Origin: Saprospiraceae bacterium | GTDB taxonomy: Bacteria; Bacteroidota; Bacteroidia; Chitinophagales; Saprospiraceae | Reading direction: 5' to 3' | DNA: 11,512 bases | Assembly (NCBI GenBank): GCA_013361075.1 | Contig: JABWAJ010000123.1 | Span: forward strand, 1-11,512 | Shown: in pieces, positions 4,846-11,512 of the stretch | How positions within the stretch are numbered: position 1 is the first letter of the stretch | Layout: the number at the start of each line of letters is the position of its first letter | Notes under the pieces: generated by a model | The model's database searches: none | What the model was told of the DNA's origin: nothing | What the model saw: only the letters and a program-made list of their open reading frames with translations | Position numbers and translations under genes: made by a program

Positions 4846-7662
4846 CTATTCCTGATTCCCGAAGAAATCGAATTTAAGCCCTACATTAAACCGGGCATTG
4901 TAGTATTCTGCCTGCTGTGTACGGGAACGAATGCCCTGGTAGTAACGCAGCGGCTGATTGGTGAGGTTATTCGCATCTGCAAAAATGCGCAGGCGTTTCG
5001 AGATGGCATACGAGCCGTTTGCATCTAAGAAAAACTGACGATCATAATACCGGTCGCTAAAATCGTCATCCCCTACTTCGTCAATGTAATCATCCGCATA
5101 ATTTGCCGACAGGCGCAATACCAAACGTTTGGTTTCATAGGACAGGGAGGCGTTGAATAAGTGGGGCACGGCTCCTGGAAGATCCAGCCCTTCCCGCTCC
5201 TCTCCATCTCCGTTTCTGATCCCGGTTGCATTAGATCCGGTATAGGTATAGTTGAGGTACACGCCCAGACCTTTCAAAGCGCCGGGTAAAAAATCGAGCT
5301 GGCGTTGTAAGGCGATTTCAAACCCATAAACGTCGGCAGTACCCCCGTTGAGCGGTTGAAAATAAGTCCACTCGTCGCCGCCAGTAATATCGGACACGTA
5401 GGACTCATTCACGAAAGTGTAAATAAAATTGTCAACTTTTTTGTAAAAAGCACCGGCAGAGAGCAAGCCAACAGAGCGGAAATACTGTTCCAGCATCAAA
5501 TCGAGATTAGAGGCACGGGTTGGCTCCAGGTCCGGGTTTCCAGCCTCAATTTCTTCGTCTTCTGCGATGATATTCTGAAAAGGCACCAGATCGTAGTAAT
5601 TTGGCCGCGCCAGGGTATTTGTCCAGGCGGCCCGAATGGAAAAGTTATCGGAAACATTGTATTTCAAGTGCAATCCGGGCAACACATTAGTGTAGTTTTT
5701 TTCGGCTGTTACTTCTCCGATCAGTTCTTCTTCGTCAAGTACCTGGTTGCCGGTGTATTCGATCTGCGTATTTTCTACCCGAATACCTGCAAGAACCGTC
5801 AATTTGTCTGTAAACTGCTGGTTCCAGAGGATATACCCTGCACTTACCGTTTCATTTACTGTATAATTTCCAGGCAAGTATTCTCCCGGCACAGCTTCCT
5901 TTTCAAACTGATTTGCATTGTTCAAATTGAGGTTGCCGATGAAATCAGCCGATGGAAAAACACCTGCAACGTATTGGCTGCCAGGCAAAAAATTGTCTTT
6001 GGTCGCATCTGTCAGATCCACTTTATCGAGTAGGTCGTATTGCTCTGTCAGCGGGCTGAATTCAAAAAAGTCATTATCGCGTATTTTGTCTTTAATTTTC
6101 GTACGGCCTCCAAATTTGAAGGTGCCAAAACGGCCTGCGACCTTGGTTGGCAAAGAAAAGTCGGCCCGGAGATTGAAATCTGTTTCTTCCGTGAATCCGG
6201 TTTCTTCCGTCAGTTCGTCCAATTCAAATTTGCTGGTTGCAAAATCTGCAGCATCTACCGGTCTTATATTTGGAAACATGGAATCGCTGACGTCCATGAT
6301 GACTGGATATGCATCGTCGGAAGCATATTTAATATAGCGCTCGCGGTTCTTTTCCTCTGAAGCCGTCGCGTAAGAGGCTTGCCAGTCAAGGCGAAGTTTG
6401 CCGAAAAGGTGATCCCCCCGAAGAGAATAATTTTGGGTGCGTTGAGACTCCAGTCGCCGACCATCTGAATCAGCGGAGCCTGCTTTTACTTCCCGGCTTG
6501 CCGCAGCCGTATAGCCTGTAATCGTTTCCGTACCATCTACAAAAACAGGTTCTATATCCTCGAATGTCAGCCGGAAGCGGTTTTCCCAATCATCGCGCCA
6601 ATTGTAAATTCCTTGAAAATACAGCGTATGATTGGCGCCAAGTTTATAGTCAAGCGAAGCGGAAAGACTCCTGCGTTGACGGCGTACTTCGTATTGTCTA
6701 ACGTCCATTTCTTCAAGAAATGGATTCACGTCAATGTCTTCTTCTGTAAGTGGGCTTTCTACTTCATTGGCCCACACCATCTCAATATTATCGGATCCAA
6801 AATTGTGGTCGTTGATTGTTCCGCTCACGATAAGCCCCAATTTATCCCCGGCAAAACGATCTCCGGCAATAAGGGTTCCCGTCCAGATTGGTTTGTTTGA
6901 CAACAGATTCAAACCGCTGGCAGCAGTGCCTGAAAGCCTTAATCCGCTTGGAGCTGCACGCGTAATGAGATTCACTGCCCCGCCAAGGGCATCTGCTTCC
7001 ATATCCGGGGTGAGGGTTTTATTCACTTCAATCGTTTGTATCATATCGGAAGGAATGAGGTCGAGCTGAACATTCCGGTTGTCCCCCTCAGCAGAGGGGA
7101 CCCGTTCGCCATTGATCCGCACCGCGTTGAGTTGTGGCGCAAAACCACGAATCAGTATATTGCGTGCCTCGCCCTGGTCGCCCTGCATGGTTATGCCCGG
7201 GATGCGTTTCAAAGCATCGCCTGTATTTGCATCAGGGAAACGGCCGATCTGGTCGGCAGCGACTATATTGGTTACATTGACATTGTTTTTTTGCTGATTG
7301 AGTGCTTTTGCCTGACCTTTTAGGCGATCGCCAAGTACTAAAACTTCATTGATGAGTTGCACTCCGGAGGAGAGCCTGATGTTCAGCTCTGTCGTTTCGG
7401 CATTTTGGATGGACGCTTCCCGCTGTACTGGCTGATAGCCGATGTAAGCAACTTCTAAGGTATAGGTGCCAGCTTCGAGGTCTGAAATGACGTATTTGCC
7501 ATTCGCATCGGTAATAGCGCCCCGGTTGAGATTGCCTATGTAAATGGTTGCTCCCGGCAAAAAAAGACCGTCTTCGTCCAGCACAGTACCGGTGAGTATC
7601 CCCTGAGCTTTTAAAGAAAAGCTTACGGAGATAGCGAGCAAAAAGAGCAAAGAACTTTTCAT
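4846..7662 (-). CDS. TonB-dependent outer membrane receptor (TIGR01782-like), phytase-linked
   Basis: This 938-residue outer-membrane active transporter is energised by TonB-ExbBD. A signal peptide (1-20, MKSSLLFLLAISVSFSLKAQ) leads to a carboxypeptidase-regulatory-like domain (21-98; GTVLDEDGLFLPGATI, TDANGKYVISDLEAGTYTL, VAYIGYQP). A plug domain follows (about 120-238) with RFPDANTGDALKRIPGIT, ARNILIRGFAPQLNAVRING, LDLIPSDMIQTIEVNKTLTP and DALGGAVNLIT. The remainder is the 22-strand barrel, including SIRAAWTNTLARPNY, NPDLEPTRASNLD and a C-terminal strand ARFNVGLKFDF. The plug signature matches the TonB-Xanth-Caul family (TIGR01782), not SusC, and no SusD gene is present. NEVLVLG near residue 105 is a possible TonB box. 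A second ATG at 7692 would add ten residues to the signal peptide; I prefer 7662 because the hydrophobic core follows directly. Co-orientation with phytase suggests phytate or inositol phosphate uptake (inference). Confidence 0.93.
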   Translation of the reverse strand: MKSSLLFLLAISVSFSLKAQGILTGTVLDEDGLFLPGATIYIGNLNRGAITDANGKYVISDLEAGTYTLEVAYIGYQPVQREASIQNAETTELNIRLSSGVQLINEVLVLGDRLKGQAKALNQQKNNVNVTNIVAADQIGRFPDANTGDALKRIPGITMQGDQGEARNILIRGFAPQLNAVRINGERVPSAEGDNRNVQLDLIPSDMIQTIEVNKTLTPDMEADALGGAVNLITRAAPSGLRLSGTAASGLNLLSNKPIWTGTLIAGDRFAGDKLGLIVSGTINDHNFGSDNIEMVWANEVESPLTEEDIDVNPFLEEMDVRQYEVRRQRRSLSASLDYKLGANHTLYFQGIYNWRDDWENRFRLTFEDIEPVFVDGTETITGYTAAASREVKAGSADSDGRRLESQRTQNYSLRGDHLFGKLRLDWQASYATASEEKNRERYIKYASDDAYPVIMDVSDSMFPNIRPVDAADFATSKFELDELTEETGFTEETDFNLRADFSLPTKVAGRFGTFKFGGRTKIKDKIRDNDFFEFSPLTEQYDLLDKVDLTDATKDNFLPGSQYVAGVFPSADFIGNLNLNNANQFEKEAVPGEYLPGNYTVNETVSAGYILWNQQFTDKLTVLAGIRVENTQIEYTGNQVLDEEELIGEVTAEKNYTNVLPGLHLKYNVSDNFSIRAAWTNTLARPNYYDLVPFQNIIAEDEEIEAGNPDLEPTRASNLDLMLEQYFRSVGLLSAGAFYKKVDNFIYTFVNESYVSDITGGDEWTYFQPLNGGTADVYGFEIALQRQLDFLPGALKGLGVYLNYTYTGSNATGIRNGDGEEREGLDLPGAVPHLFNASLSYETKRLVLRLSANYADDYIDEVGDDDFSDRYYDRQFFLDANGSYAISKRLRIFADANNLTNQPLRYYQGIRSRTQQAEYYNARFNVGLKFDFFGNQE

Positions 7663-7712
7663 GCGTTTTGACGGCAAAAGTAGGCGGGCCATTTTTAGGG
7701 GAGGGGACTTTT

Positions 7713-7728
7713 AAGATTAAGGAATCTT
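7713..7728. promoter_or_regulatory. Short palindrome upstream of the receptor gene, possible operator
   Basis: AAGATT-AAGG-AATCTT is a perfect six-base inverted repeat with a four-base spacer, 50 bases upstream of the chosen receptor start (20 upstream of the alternative ATG). It lies in the only stretch available for a promoter between mscL's terminator and the receptor. No matching promoter boxes were found around it, so an operator role is only a suggestion. Confidence 0.3.
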
Positions 7729-7759
7729 TACCTTTCGATTAACGCTATGTTTATGAAAT

Positions 7760-7800
7760 AACAGAACCCCGGGCAGGCAACACTTTCCCGGGGTTCTGTT
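7760..7800 (-). terminator. Intrinsic terminator of mscL
   Basis: A perfect 14-bp inverted repeat (AACAGAACCCCGGG at 7760-7773, complement at 7787-7800) with a 13-base loop lies 22 bases beyond the mscL stop. Read on the minus strand, the GC-rich stem is followed by GTTATTT, a short U-rich tail. It separates mscL transcription from the receptor-phytase operon, which starts just downstream in the same direction. Confidence 0.85.
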
Positions 7801-7822
7801 AAAGATTTAAGAGGATACTACT

Positions 7823-8236
7823 TTACTTCTTCAGCAAATCGCGAATTTCTGCAAGTAACGTCTCCGTGGCCGACGGCGCAGGGGGTGCAGCAGGCGCTGC
7901 TTCTTCCTGCTTTTTCATTTTATTGAACCCCTTAACGACCATAAAAATAACAAAAGCGATCACTAAAAAGTCAATGATGCTCTGGATGAATGCGCCAAGC
8001 ATAATCACCAATGCAGGGGTAGTGATGGTGCCATCGGCCCCCATTTCTGCAGCTTTAAGGGTAATGGGAAGCGCTTTGTCTAACTGAACGCCGCCAAGAA
8101 CCAAACCGAGTATCGGTGAAATGATGTTGTCTACCAATGAAGCTACAATTTTGCCAAAAGCGCCACCGATAATGACCCCCACAGCAAGATCCATCACATT
8201 CCCTTTGTTGATAAAATCCTTAAATTCTTTCCACAT
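7823..8236 (-). CDS. mscL: Large-conductance mechanosensitive channel MscL
   Basis: This 137-residue inner-membrane channel opens under membrane tension and releases solutes on hypo-osmotic shock; it works as a homopentamer. The N-terminal amphipathic helix MWKEFKDFINKGN leads into the signature MDLAVGVIIGGAFGKIVASLVDNIISP (from residue 15), which includes the pore-lining TM1 (about 16-46) and its glycine-rich gate. A periplasmic loop (about 50-74; includes ADGTITTP) precedes TM2 (about 75-102; ALVIMLGAFIQSIIDFLVIAFVIFMVV). The C-terminal part has a Pro/Ala-rich linker (AAPAAPPAPSA, 113-123) and a terminal bundle helix TETLLAEIRDLLKK. Length and order match the family fully. It is a single-gene unit, with its own promoter at 8278-8308 and an intrinsic terminator at 7760-7800. 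Confidence 0.97.
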   Translation of the reverse strand: MWKEFKDFINKGNVMDLAVGVIIGGAFGKIVASLVDNIISPILGLVLGGVQLDKALPITLKAAEMGADGTITTPALVIMLGAFIQSIIDFLVIAFVIFMVVKGFNKMKKQEEAAPAAPPAPSATETLLAEIRDLLKK

Positions 8237-8277
8237 AGCTGGTTTGTTTTGTTTTGAAAAGCATGATTTACAACGGA

Positions 8278-8308
8278 TAAATGTAATGATTCTGGCAGAA
8301 AAACCAAA
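8278..8308 (-). promoter_or_regulatory. Bacteroidota-type promoter for mscL
   Basis: On the minus strand, TTTG (8305-8308) is followed after exactly 19 bases by TACATTTA (8278-8285). This matches the Bacteroidota primary sigma factor pattern TTTG-N19..21-TAnnTTTG at all positions except the final base. It would place the transcript start around 8270 and give a leader of roughly 35 bases before the mscL ATG. Confidence 0.65.
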
Positions 8309-8369
8309 TAGTTATGCCATTCATTTGCATTTTTGTTGTTATTAGTGTGCAAAATAATAAAAAACACGT

Positions 8370-8407
8370 CAATTTATAACAATAAATTTACACAATTTTA
8401 TAAATTG
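8370..8407. repeat. AT-rich inverted repeat upstream of the Rpn-like gene
   Basis: CAATTTATAA (8370-8379) and TTATAAATTG (8398-8407) form a perfect 10-bp inverted repeat around an 18-base spacer that itself contains related CAATAAATTTA and CAATT words. It ends 17 bases before the ATG at 8425 in a strongly AT-rich stretch. It may be a promoter/operator for the nuclease gene; base composition alone could also produce it. Confidence 0.4.
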
Positions 8408-8424
8408 CCCAAAAATCCTTAGAT

Positions 8425-9411
8425 ATGGTTAGTCGCGACACCCTATGGAAAGGCATTATTGAAGATTTAGCAGAAGAAATGCTGAATTTCTTTTTCCCGC
8501 AATACATTGATAATATTGATTTTACACGTGGCTTCGAGTTTCTGGATAAAGAACTGGAGCAAATACTTCCAGCATCGGAAACCCAATTGCGCCGCGCAGA
8601 CAAACTGCTAAAGGGCTGGCTCAAAAGTGGGGAAGAGCATTGGTTCCTCATTCATGTAGAAATTCAGGGCTATGCCGATCCGAATTTTCCCAAACGCATG
8701 TTCCAGAGTGGCTACCGTATCCAGGATCGCTATGAGCAGCCGTTGACTGCATTGGCAATTTACACAGACAAAAACCGAAAATACCACAAAAGCAAGTACA
8801 AACAATCCTTCATGGGAACGGAAATGACCTATCGGTTCAACACATTTATCCTGGCGGATCATACACCGGAGGAATTGGCTCTAAGTGACAATATTTTCGC
8901 GGTTGTACTGGAAGCTGCCTGGTCAGGACTTTCCCGGTCTCTTAAGGACGAAACGTTACTGAACATGCAGCTTGCAACAGTACGCCGATTATTGAGCAGG
9001 GGTTATCACATCAAAAAAATAAGGCGCGTTTTGAACTTCATTCGTTTCTATGTGCGTTTTGAAAACAAAGAAAGTTTCCCTAAATTTGAAATTGAATTGG
9101 ATCAAATTACTCAAAATCGCAAAGCTATGGGCATCGAAGAAGCAATCCTGCATGAAGTAGAACAGCGAGGCATTGAGAAAGGGATGGAAAAGGGGATGGA
9201 AAAAGGGATGGAAAAAGGGATGGAAAAAGGGATGGAAAAGGGGATCAAACAGGGCATTGAAGGGGGGATTCGGTTAAGTAAACGAAAAGTCATTGCCAAT
9301 GGTGTCGAAAATGGCCTCTCAGAAGCATTGCTTGCTACCCTCACCGAACTTACACTCGAGGAAGTAAAGGCAGTCATTAAATCGCTTGAGGAAGATTTAC
9401 CCAATTCGTAG
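8425..9411 (+). CDS. Rpn family recombination-promoting nuclease/putative transposase (PD-(D/E)XK fold)
   Basis: This 328-residue protein belongs to the Rpn/PD-(D/E)XK transposase-like group (YhgA-related). Known Rpn proteins are DNA endonucleases that raise RecA-independent recombination; the role here is inferred. The nuclease core is at the N-terminus: a helical start (DTLWKGIIEDLAEEMLNFFFP), then Asp59 in RRADKLLKGWL and the Glu79-x-Gln81 pair in FLIHVEIQGY, equivalent to the D...ExQ catalytic motif, followed by FPKRMFQSGYRIQDRY (88-103) and TALAIYTD. The C-terminal half is helical and contains five exact GMEK repeats (residues 253-272), flanked by GIEK, GIKQ and GIEG variants, a Gly/charged repeat typical of this family's tail. 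ATG 8425 precedes the conserved start. The gene stands alone between a divergent mscL and a convergent aconitase gene; no terminal inverted repeats or target duplication were seen, so it is not an intact transposon. Confidence 0.88.
   Translation: MVSRDTLWKGIIEDLAEEMLNFFFPQYIDNIDFTRGFEFLDKELEQILPASETQLRRADKLLKGWLKSGEEHWFLIHVEIQGYADPNFPKRMFQSGYRIQDRYEQPLTALAIYTDKNRKYHKSKYKQSFMGTEMTYRFNTFILADHTPEELALSDNIFAVVLEAAWSGLSRSLKDETLLNMQLATVRRLLSRGYHIKKIRRVLNFIRFYVRFENKESFPKFEIELDQITQNRKAMGIEEAILHEVEQRGIEKGMEKGMEKGMEKGMEKGMEKGIKQGIEGGIRLSKRKVIANGVENGLSEALLATLTELTLEEVKAVIKSLEEDLPNS
9181..9240 (+). repeat. Five tandem 12-bp in-frame repeats encoding GMEK
   Basis: Five consecutive units of GGGATGGAAAAA occur (9181-9192, 9193-9204, 9205-9216, 9217-9228, 9229-9240), the first and last ending in G instead of A. 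Degenerate units flank them (GGCATTGAGAAA at 9169-9180 and GGGATCAAACAG at 9241-9252). A change of one unit adds or removes four residues and keeps the frame, so copy number can vary without loss of the protein. Confidence 0.95.
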
Positions 9412-9482
9412 GGATACAAAACAGTCTTCCAGCCTGCTCCTACCCATCAAGGATAAAAACAGATTCCATTCAATACGCAAAA

Positions 9483-9522
9483 GGGGCTTGCCTGATATCC
9501 AGACAAGCCCCCTTCTTTTTTT
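9483..9522. terminator. Bidirectional intrinsic terminator between Rpn-like gene and aconitase
   Basis: GGGGCTTGCCTG (9483-9494) pairs with CAGACAAGCCCC (9500-9511) with a single mismatch and a five-base loop (ATATC). On the plus strand a T-rich tract follows (9513-9522, CTTTTTTT region); on the minus strand the stem is followed by TTTTGCG. It therefore can stop transcripts from both convergent genes. Confidence 0.85.
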
Positions 9523-9559
9523 GGGTAGGACCTATGGCCCATCATAGATGGGATTAGGA

Positions 9560-11512
9560 CTACATTGCTCCCCGATCCTGACGAATCTTATTCAGTGCCG
9601 ATCCTGCACGAACCCATACGATTTGCTGCTCGTTATAGGTATGCGCCAATTCAAACCGATCTTGTGTACCATCTGTGTGGTTGAGCACCACTGTCAGGTT
9701 AACACCGGGTTTCATGTCTTCAAAACCAAGTAAATCTACCGTATCATCCTGACGAATGAGATCGTAATCGGCCGGGTTTACAAAGGTGAGGGCCAGCATG
9801 CCCTGCTTTTTCAGGTTTGTTTCGTGAATGCGCGCAAAAGATTTCACGACAACGGCTTTTACCCCAAGAAACCGCGGTTGCATGGCTGCATGTTCACGCG
9901 AAGAACCTTCCCCATAGTTTTCTTCTCCAAAAACAATGGTGCCAATACCTGCATTGCGGTAAGCAAGGCCGGAATCCGGCACGGCCATAAATTTATCTTC
10001 TACAAAATTGAGCACGTTATTGGCCTCATCGTTGTAGGCATTGATGGCACTGATAAAAGTATTTTTGGCAATATTTTGCAAATGCCCGCGAAATTCCAGC
10101 CACGGCCCGGCCATGGAAATGTGGTCGGTTGTACACTTGCCTTTGATTTTGATCAAAACCCGCATGCCTTTCAGTTGTGTTGCGGTGATCGGCGTAAAAG
10201 GCGTCAGCAGTTGCAACCGGTTGGAAGTTGGCGCAACTTCGATTTTCACGCTACTGCCATCTGCGGCCGGTGCCTGAAATCCCGCATCTTCTACATCAAA
10301 GCCTTTCACCGGTAACTCTGCGCCAACCGGAGGATCTAATTTTACAGCAACTCCGTCTTCGTTGATCAGGGTATCCGTAAGCGGATTAAATGTCAAATCA
10401 CCTGCAATTGCAAAAGCCGTTACAATTTCCGGAGAAGCTACAAACGCGCGGGTTTGAGGGTTGCCATCATTGCGTTTGGAAAAGTTGCGGTTAAAAGAGG
10501 TGATGATGGAGTTAGCACGTTTCGGATCGTCAGTATGCCGCGACCATTGTCCGATGCATGGCCCACAGGCATTTGCCATCACCACACCGCCCATTTTTTC
10601 GAAAGCTTCCAATTGTCCGTCGCGCTGAACCGTATAGCGGATTTGTTCCGACCCGGGGGTCACCGTAAACTCGGCTTTCACCTTCAGTCTTTTATCTACT
10701 GCCTGCCGTGCGATGGAGGCTGCACGATCCAGGTCTTCGTAGGAAGAATTCGTGCACGAGCCAATCAGGCCTACTTCTAATTTTTGTGGATAATCATTTT
10801 CGCGAACTGCTTTTGCAAACTCGGAGATTGGCCATGCCAGATCAGGTGTGTACGGGCCATTAATGTGAGGTTCCAAAGCAGACAGGTCAATTTCGATAAC
10901 CTGATCAAAGTATTTTTCCGGATTGGCATAACAATCGGCATCACCGGTAAGGTGTTCAGCCACCCGGTCAGCCAGGTCAGCAACATCGGCACGATCCGTG
11001 GCGCGGAGGTAGCGACTCATGGATTCATCGTAACCGAAGGTAGAAGTGGTTGCACCAATCTCAGCACCCATGTTGCAAATGGTGCCTTTTCCGGTACAGG
11101 ACATCGACTGTGCGCCCGGGCCAAAATATTCTACAATGGCGCCGGTTCCGCCTTTTACGGTCAGGATACCTGCTACCTTGAGAATGACATCCTTTGCTGA
11201 AGTCCAGCCACTCATTTTCCCGGTGAGCTTCACGCCAATGAGTTTGGGCATTTTTAATTCCCAGGCCATGCCTACCATTACATCTACTGCGTCAGCGCCG
11301 CCTACCCCAATGGCTACCATGCCCAGGCCGCCTGCATTCACTGTATGAGAATCGGTGCCGATCATCATTCCGCCCGGAAAGGCATAGTTTTCCAGCACAA
11401 TCTGGTGGATGATGCCGGAACCGGGCTTCCAGAAACCAATCCCGTATTTATTGGAAACAGAAGCTAAAAAATCATACACTTCCGAATTGACCTGCTTAGC
11501 AGTCTGCAAATC
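9560..11512 (-). CDS. Aconitate hydratase, mitochondrial type (N-terminus outside window)
   Basis: The 650 visible residues are the C-terminal seven-eighths of an aconitase that interconverts citrate and isocitrate in the TCA cycle. The frame is open to the right edge; about 100 residues are missing compared with the usual 750 or so. Visible signatures are MIGTDSHTVNAGGLGM, the three [4Fe-4S] ligands in GSCTNSSYEDL (Cys codon 10754-10756) and ANACGPCIGQW (Cys codons 10565-10567 and 10556-10558), the swivel-domain segment GKCTTDHISMAGPWL, and the active-site loop GEGSSREHAAMQPRFLG near 9880-9910, whose second Ser is catalytic in the family. The overall wording (for example KYGIGFWKPGSGIIHQIVLENYAFPG) matches the eukaryotic mitochondrial/Bacteroidota type rather than AcnA or AcnB of Escherichia coli. 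No symbol is given because acnA/acnB naming is ambiguous for this clade. It is convergent with the Rpn-like gene and shares a terminator with it. Confidence 0.95.
   Translation of the reverse strand, partial: DLQTAKQVNSEVYDFLASVSNKYGIGFWKPGSGIIHQIVLENYAFPGGMMIGTDSHTVNAGGLGMVAIGVGGADAVDVMVGMAWELKMPKLIGVKLTGKMSGWTSAKDVILKVAGILTVKGGTGAIVEYFGPGAQSMSCTGKGTICNMGAEIGATTSTFGYDESMSRYLRATDRADVADLADRVAEHLTGDADCYANPEKYFDQVIEIDLSALEPHINGPYTPDLAWPISEFAKAVRENDYPQKLEVGLIGSCTNSSYEDLDRAASIARQAVDKRLKVKAEFTVTPGSEQIRYTVQRDGQLEAFEKMGGVVMANACGPCIGQWSRHTDDPKRANSIITSFNRNFSKRNDGNPQTRAFVASPEIVTAFAIAGDLTFNPLTDTLINEDGVAVKLDPPVGAELPVKGFDVEDAGFQAPAADGSSVKIEVAPTSNRLQLLTPFTPITATQLKGMRVLIKIKGKCTTDHISMAGPWLEFRGHLQNIAKNTFISAINAYNDEANNVLNFVEDKFMAVPDSGLAYRNAGIGTIVFGEENYGEGSSREHAAMQPRFLGVKAVVVKSFARIHETNLKKQGMLALTFVNPADYDLIRQDDTVDLLGFEDMKPGVNLTVVLNHTDGTQDRFELAHTYNEQQIVWVRAGSALNKIRQDRGAM

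Noticed and set aside
5356..6033. Open frame of 225 codons on the plus strand
   Set aside because: It lies wholly antisense to the well-supported TonB-dependent receptor and its translation has no recognisable domain.
4846..7662. SusC-type glycan utilisation locus
   Set aside because: No SusD-like lipoprotein or glycoside hydrolase is present and the plug signature is of the TIGR01782 type.
7675..7682. TACTTTTG on the minus strand, an exact TAnnTTTG match
   Set aside because: It is only 12 bases before the preferred receptor start and lacks a TTTG/TTG element 19-21 bases upstream.
9181..9240. Short regular repeats as a possible CRISPR array
   Set aside because: Units are directly adjacent 12-mers without spacers and are in frame within a coding sequence.
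9111..9419. Minus-strand frame encoding repeated Ser-Ile-Pro-Phe units
   Set aside because: It is the antisense reading of the GMEK repeat array and has no independent support.

Overview
The window looks like chromosomal DNA from a member of the Bacteroidota, most likely a Saprospiria/Lewinella-like relative. The evidence is a C-terminal type IX secretion (T9SS) sorting domain, a TonB-dependent receptor with an N-terminal carboxypeptidase-regulatory-like domain, a promoter of the Bacteroidota type (TTTG-N19-TAnnTTT), starts with little or no Shine-Dalgarno sequence, and a mitochondrial-type aconitase. The lineage below phylum level is inference. No rRNA, tRNA, CRISPR array, insertion sequence or phage gene was seen, and there is no gene-free stretch over 300 bases.

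Layout from the left: the 3' end of rsgA (ribosome assembly GTPase, +); a small muconolactone-isomerase/YciI-like protein (-); a HAD-type 5'(3')-deoxyribonucleotidase (+) that runs into a long inverted repeat; a T9SS-sorted extracytoplasmic protein with a CxxCH motif (-); a secreted M24 Xaa-Pro-type metallopeptidase (+); a beta-propeller phytase lipoprotein (-) directly downstream of a TIGR01782-like TonB-dependent receptor (-); mscL (-) with a recognisable promoter and terminator; an Rpn/PD-(D/E)XK nuclease-family protein (+) with five 12-bp in-frame repeats; and a 5'-truncated aconitate hydratase (-) that runs off the right edge.

The clearest functional unit is the receptor-phytase pair (7662 to 3684, minus strand). 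The receptor probably brings phytate, a phytate-metal complex or its products across the outer membrane, and the lipoprotein phytase would release phosphate in the envelope. An 82-base gap with a stem-loop but no U-tract separates the two genes. The other genes look like unrelated housekeeping or accessory genes, mostly in convergent or divergent pairs, so long co-transcribed blocks are unlikely. I found no convincing wholly new multi-gene system. The most unusual items are the slippage-prone repeat in the Rpn-like gene, the long inverted repeat that includes the stop codon of the nucleotidase, and the hairpin inside the phytase operon.
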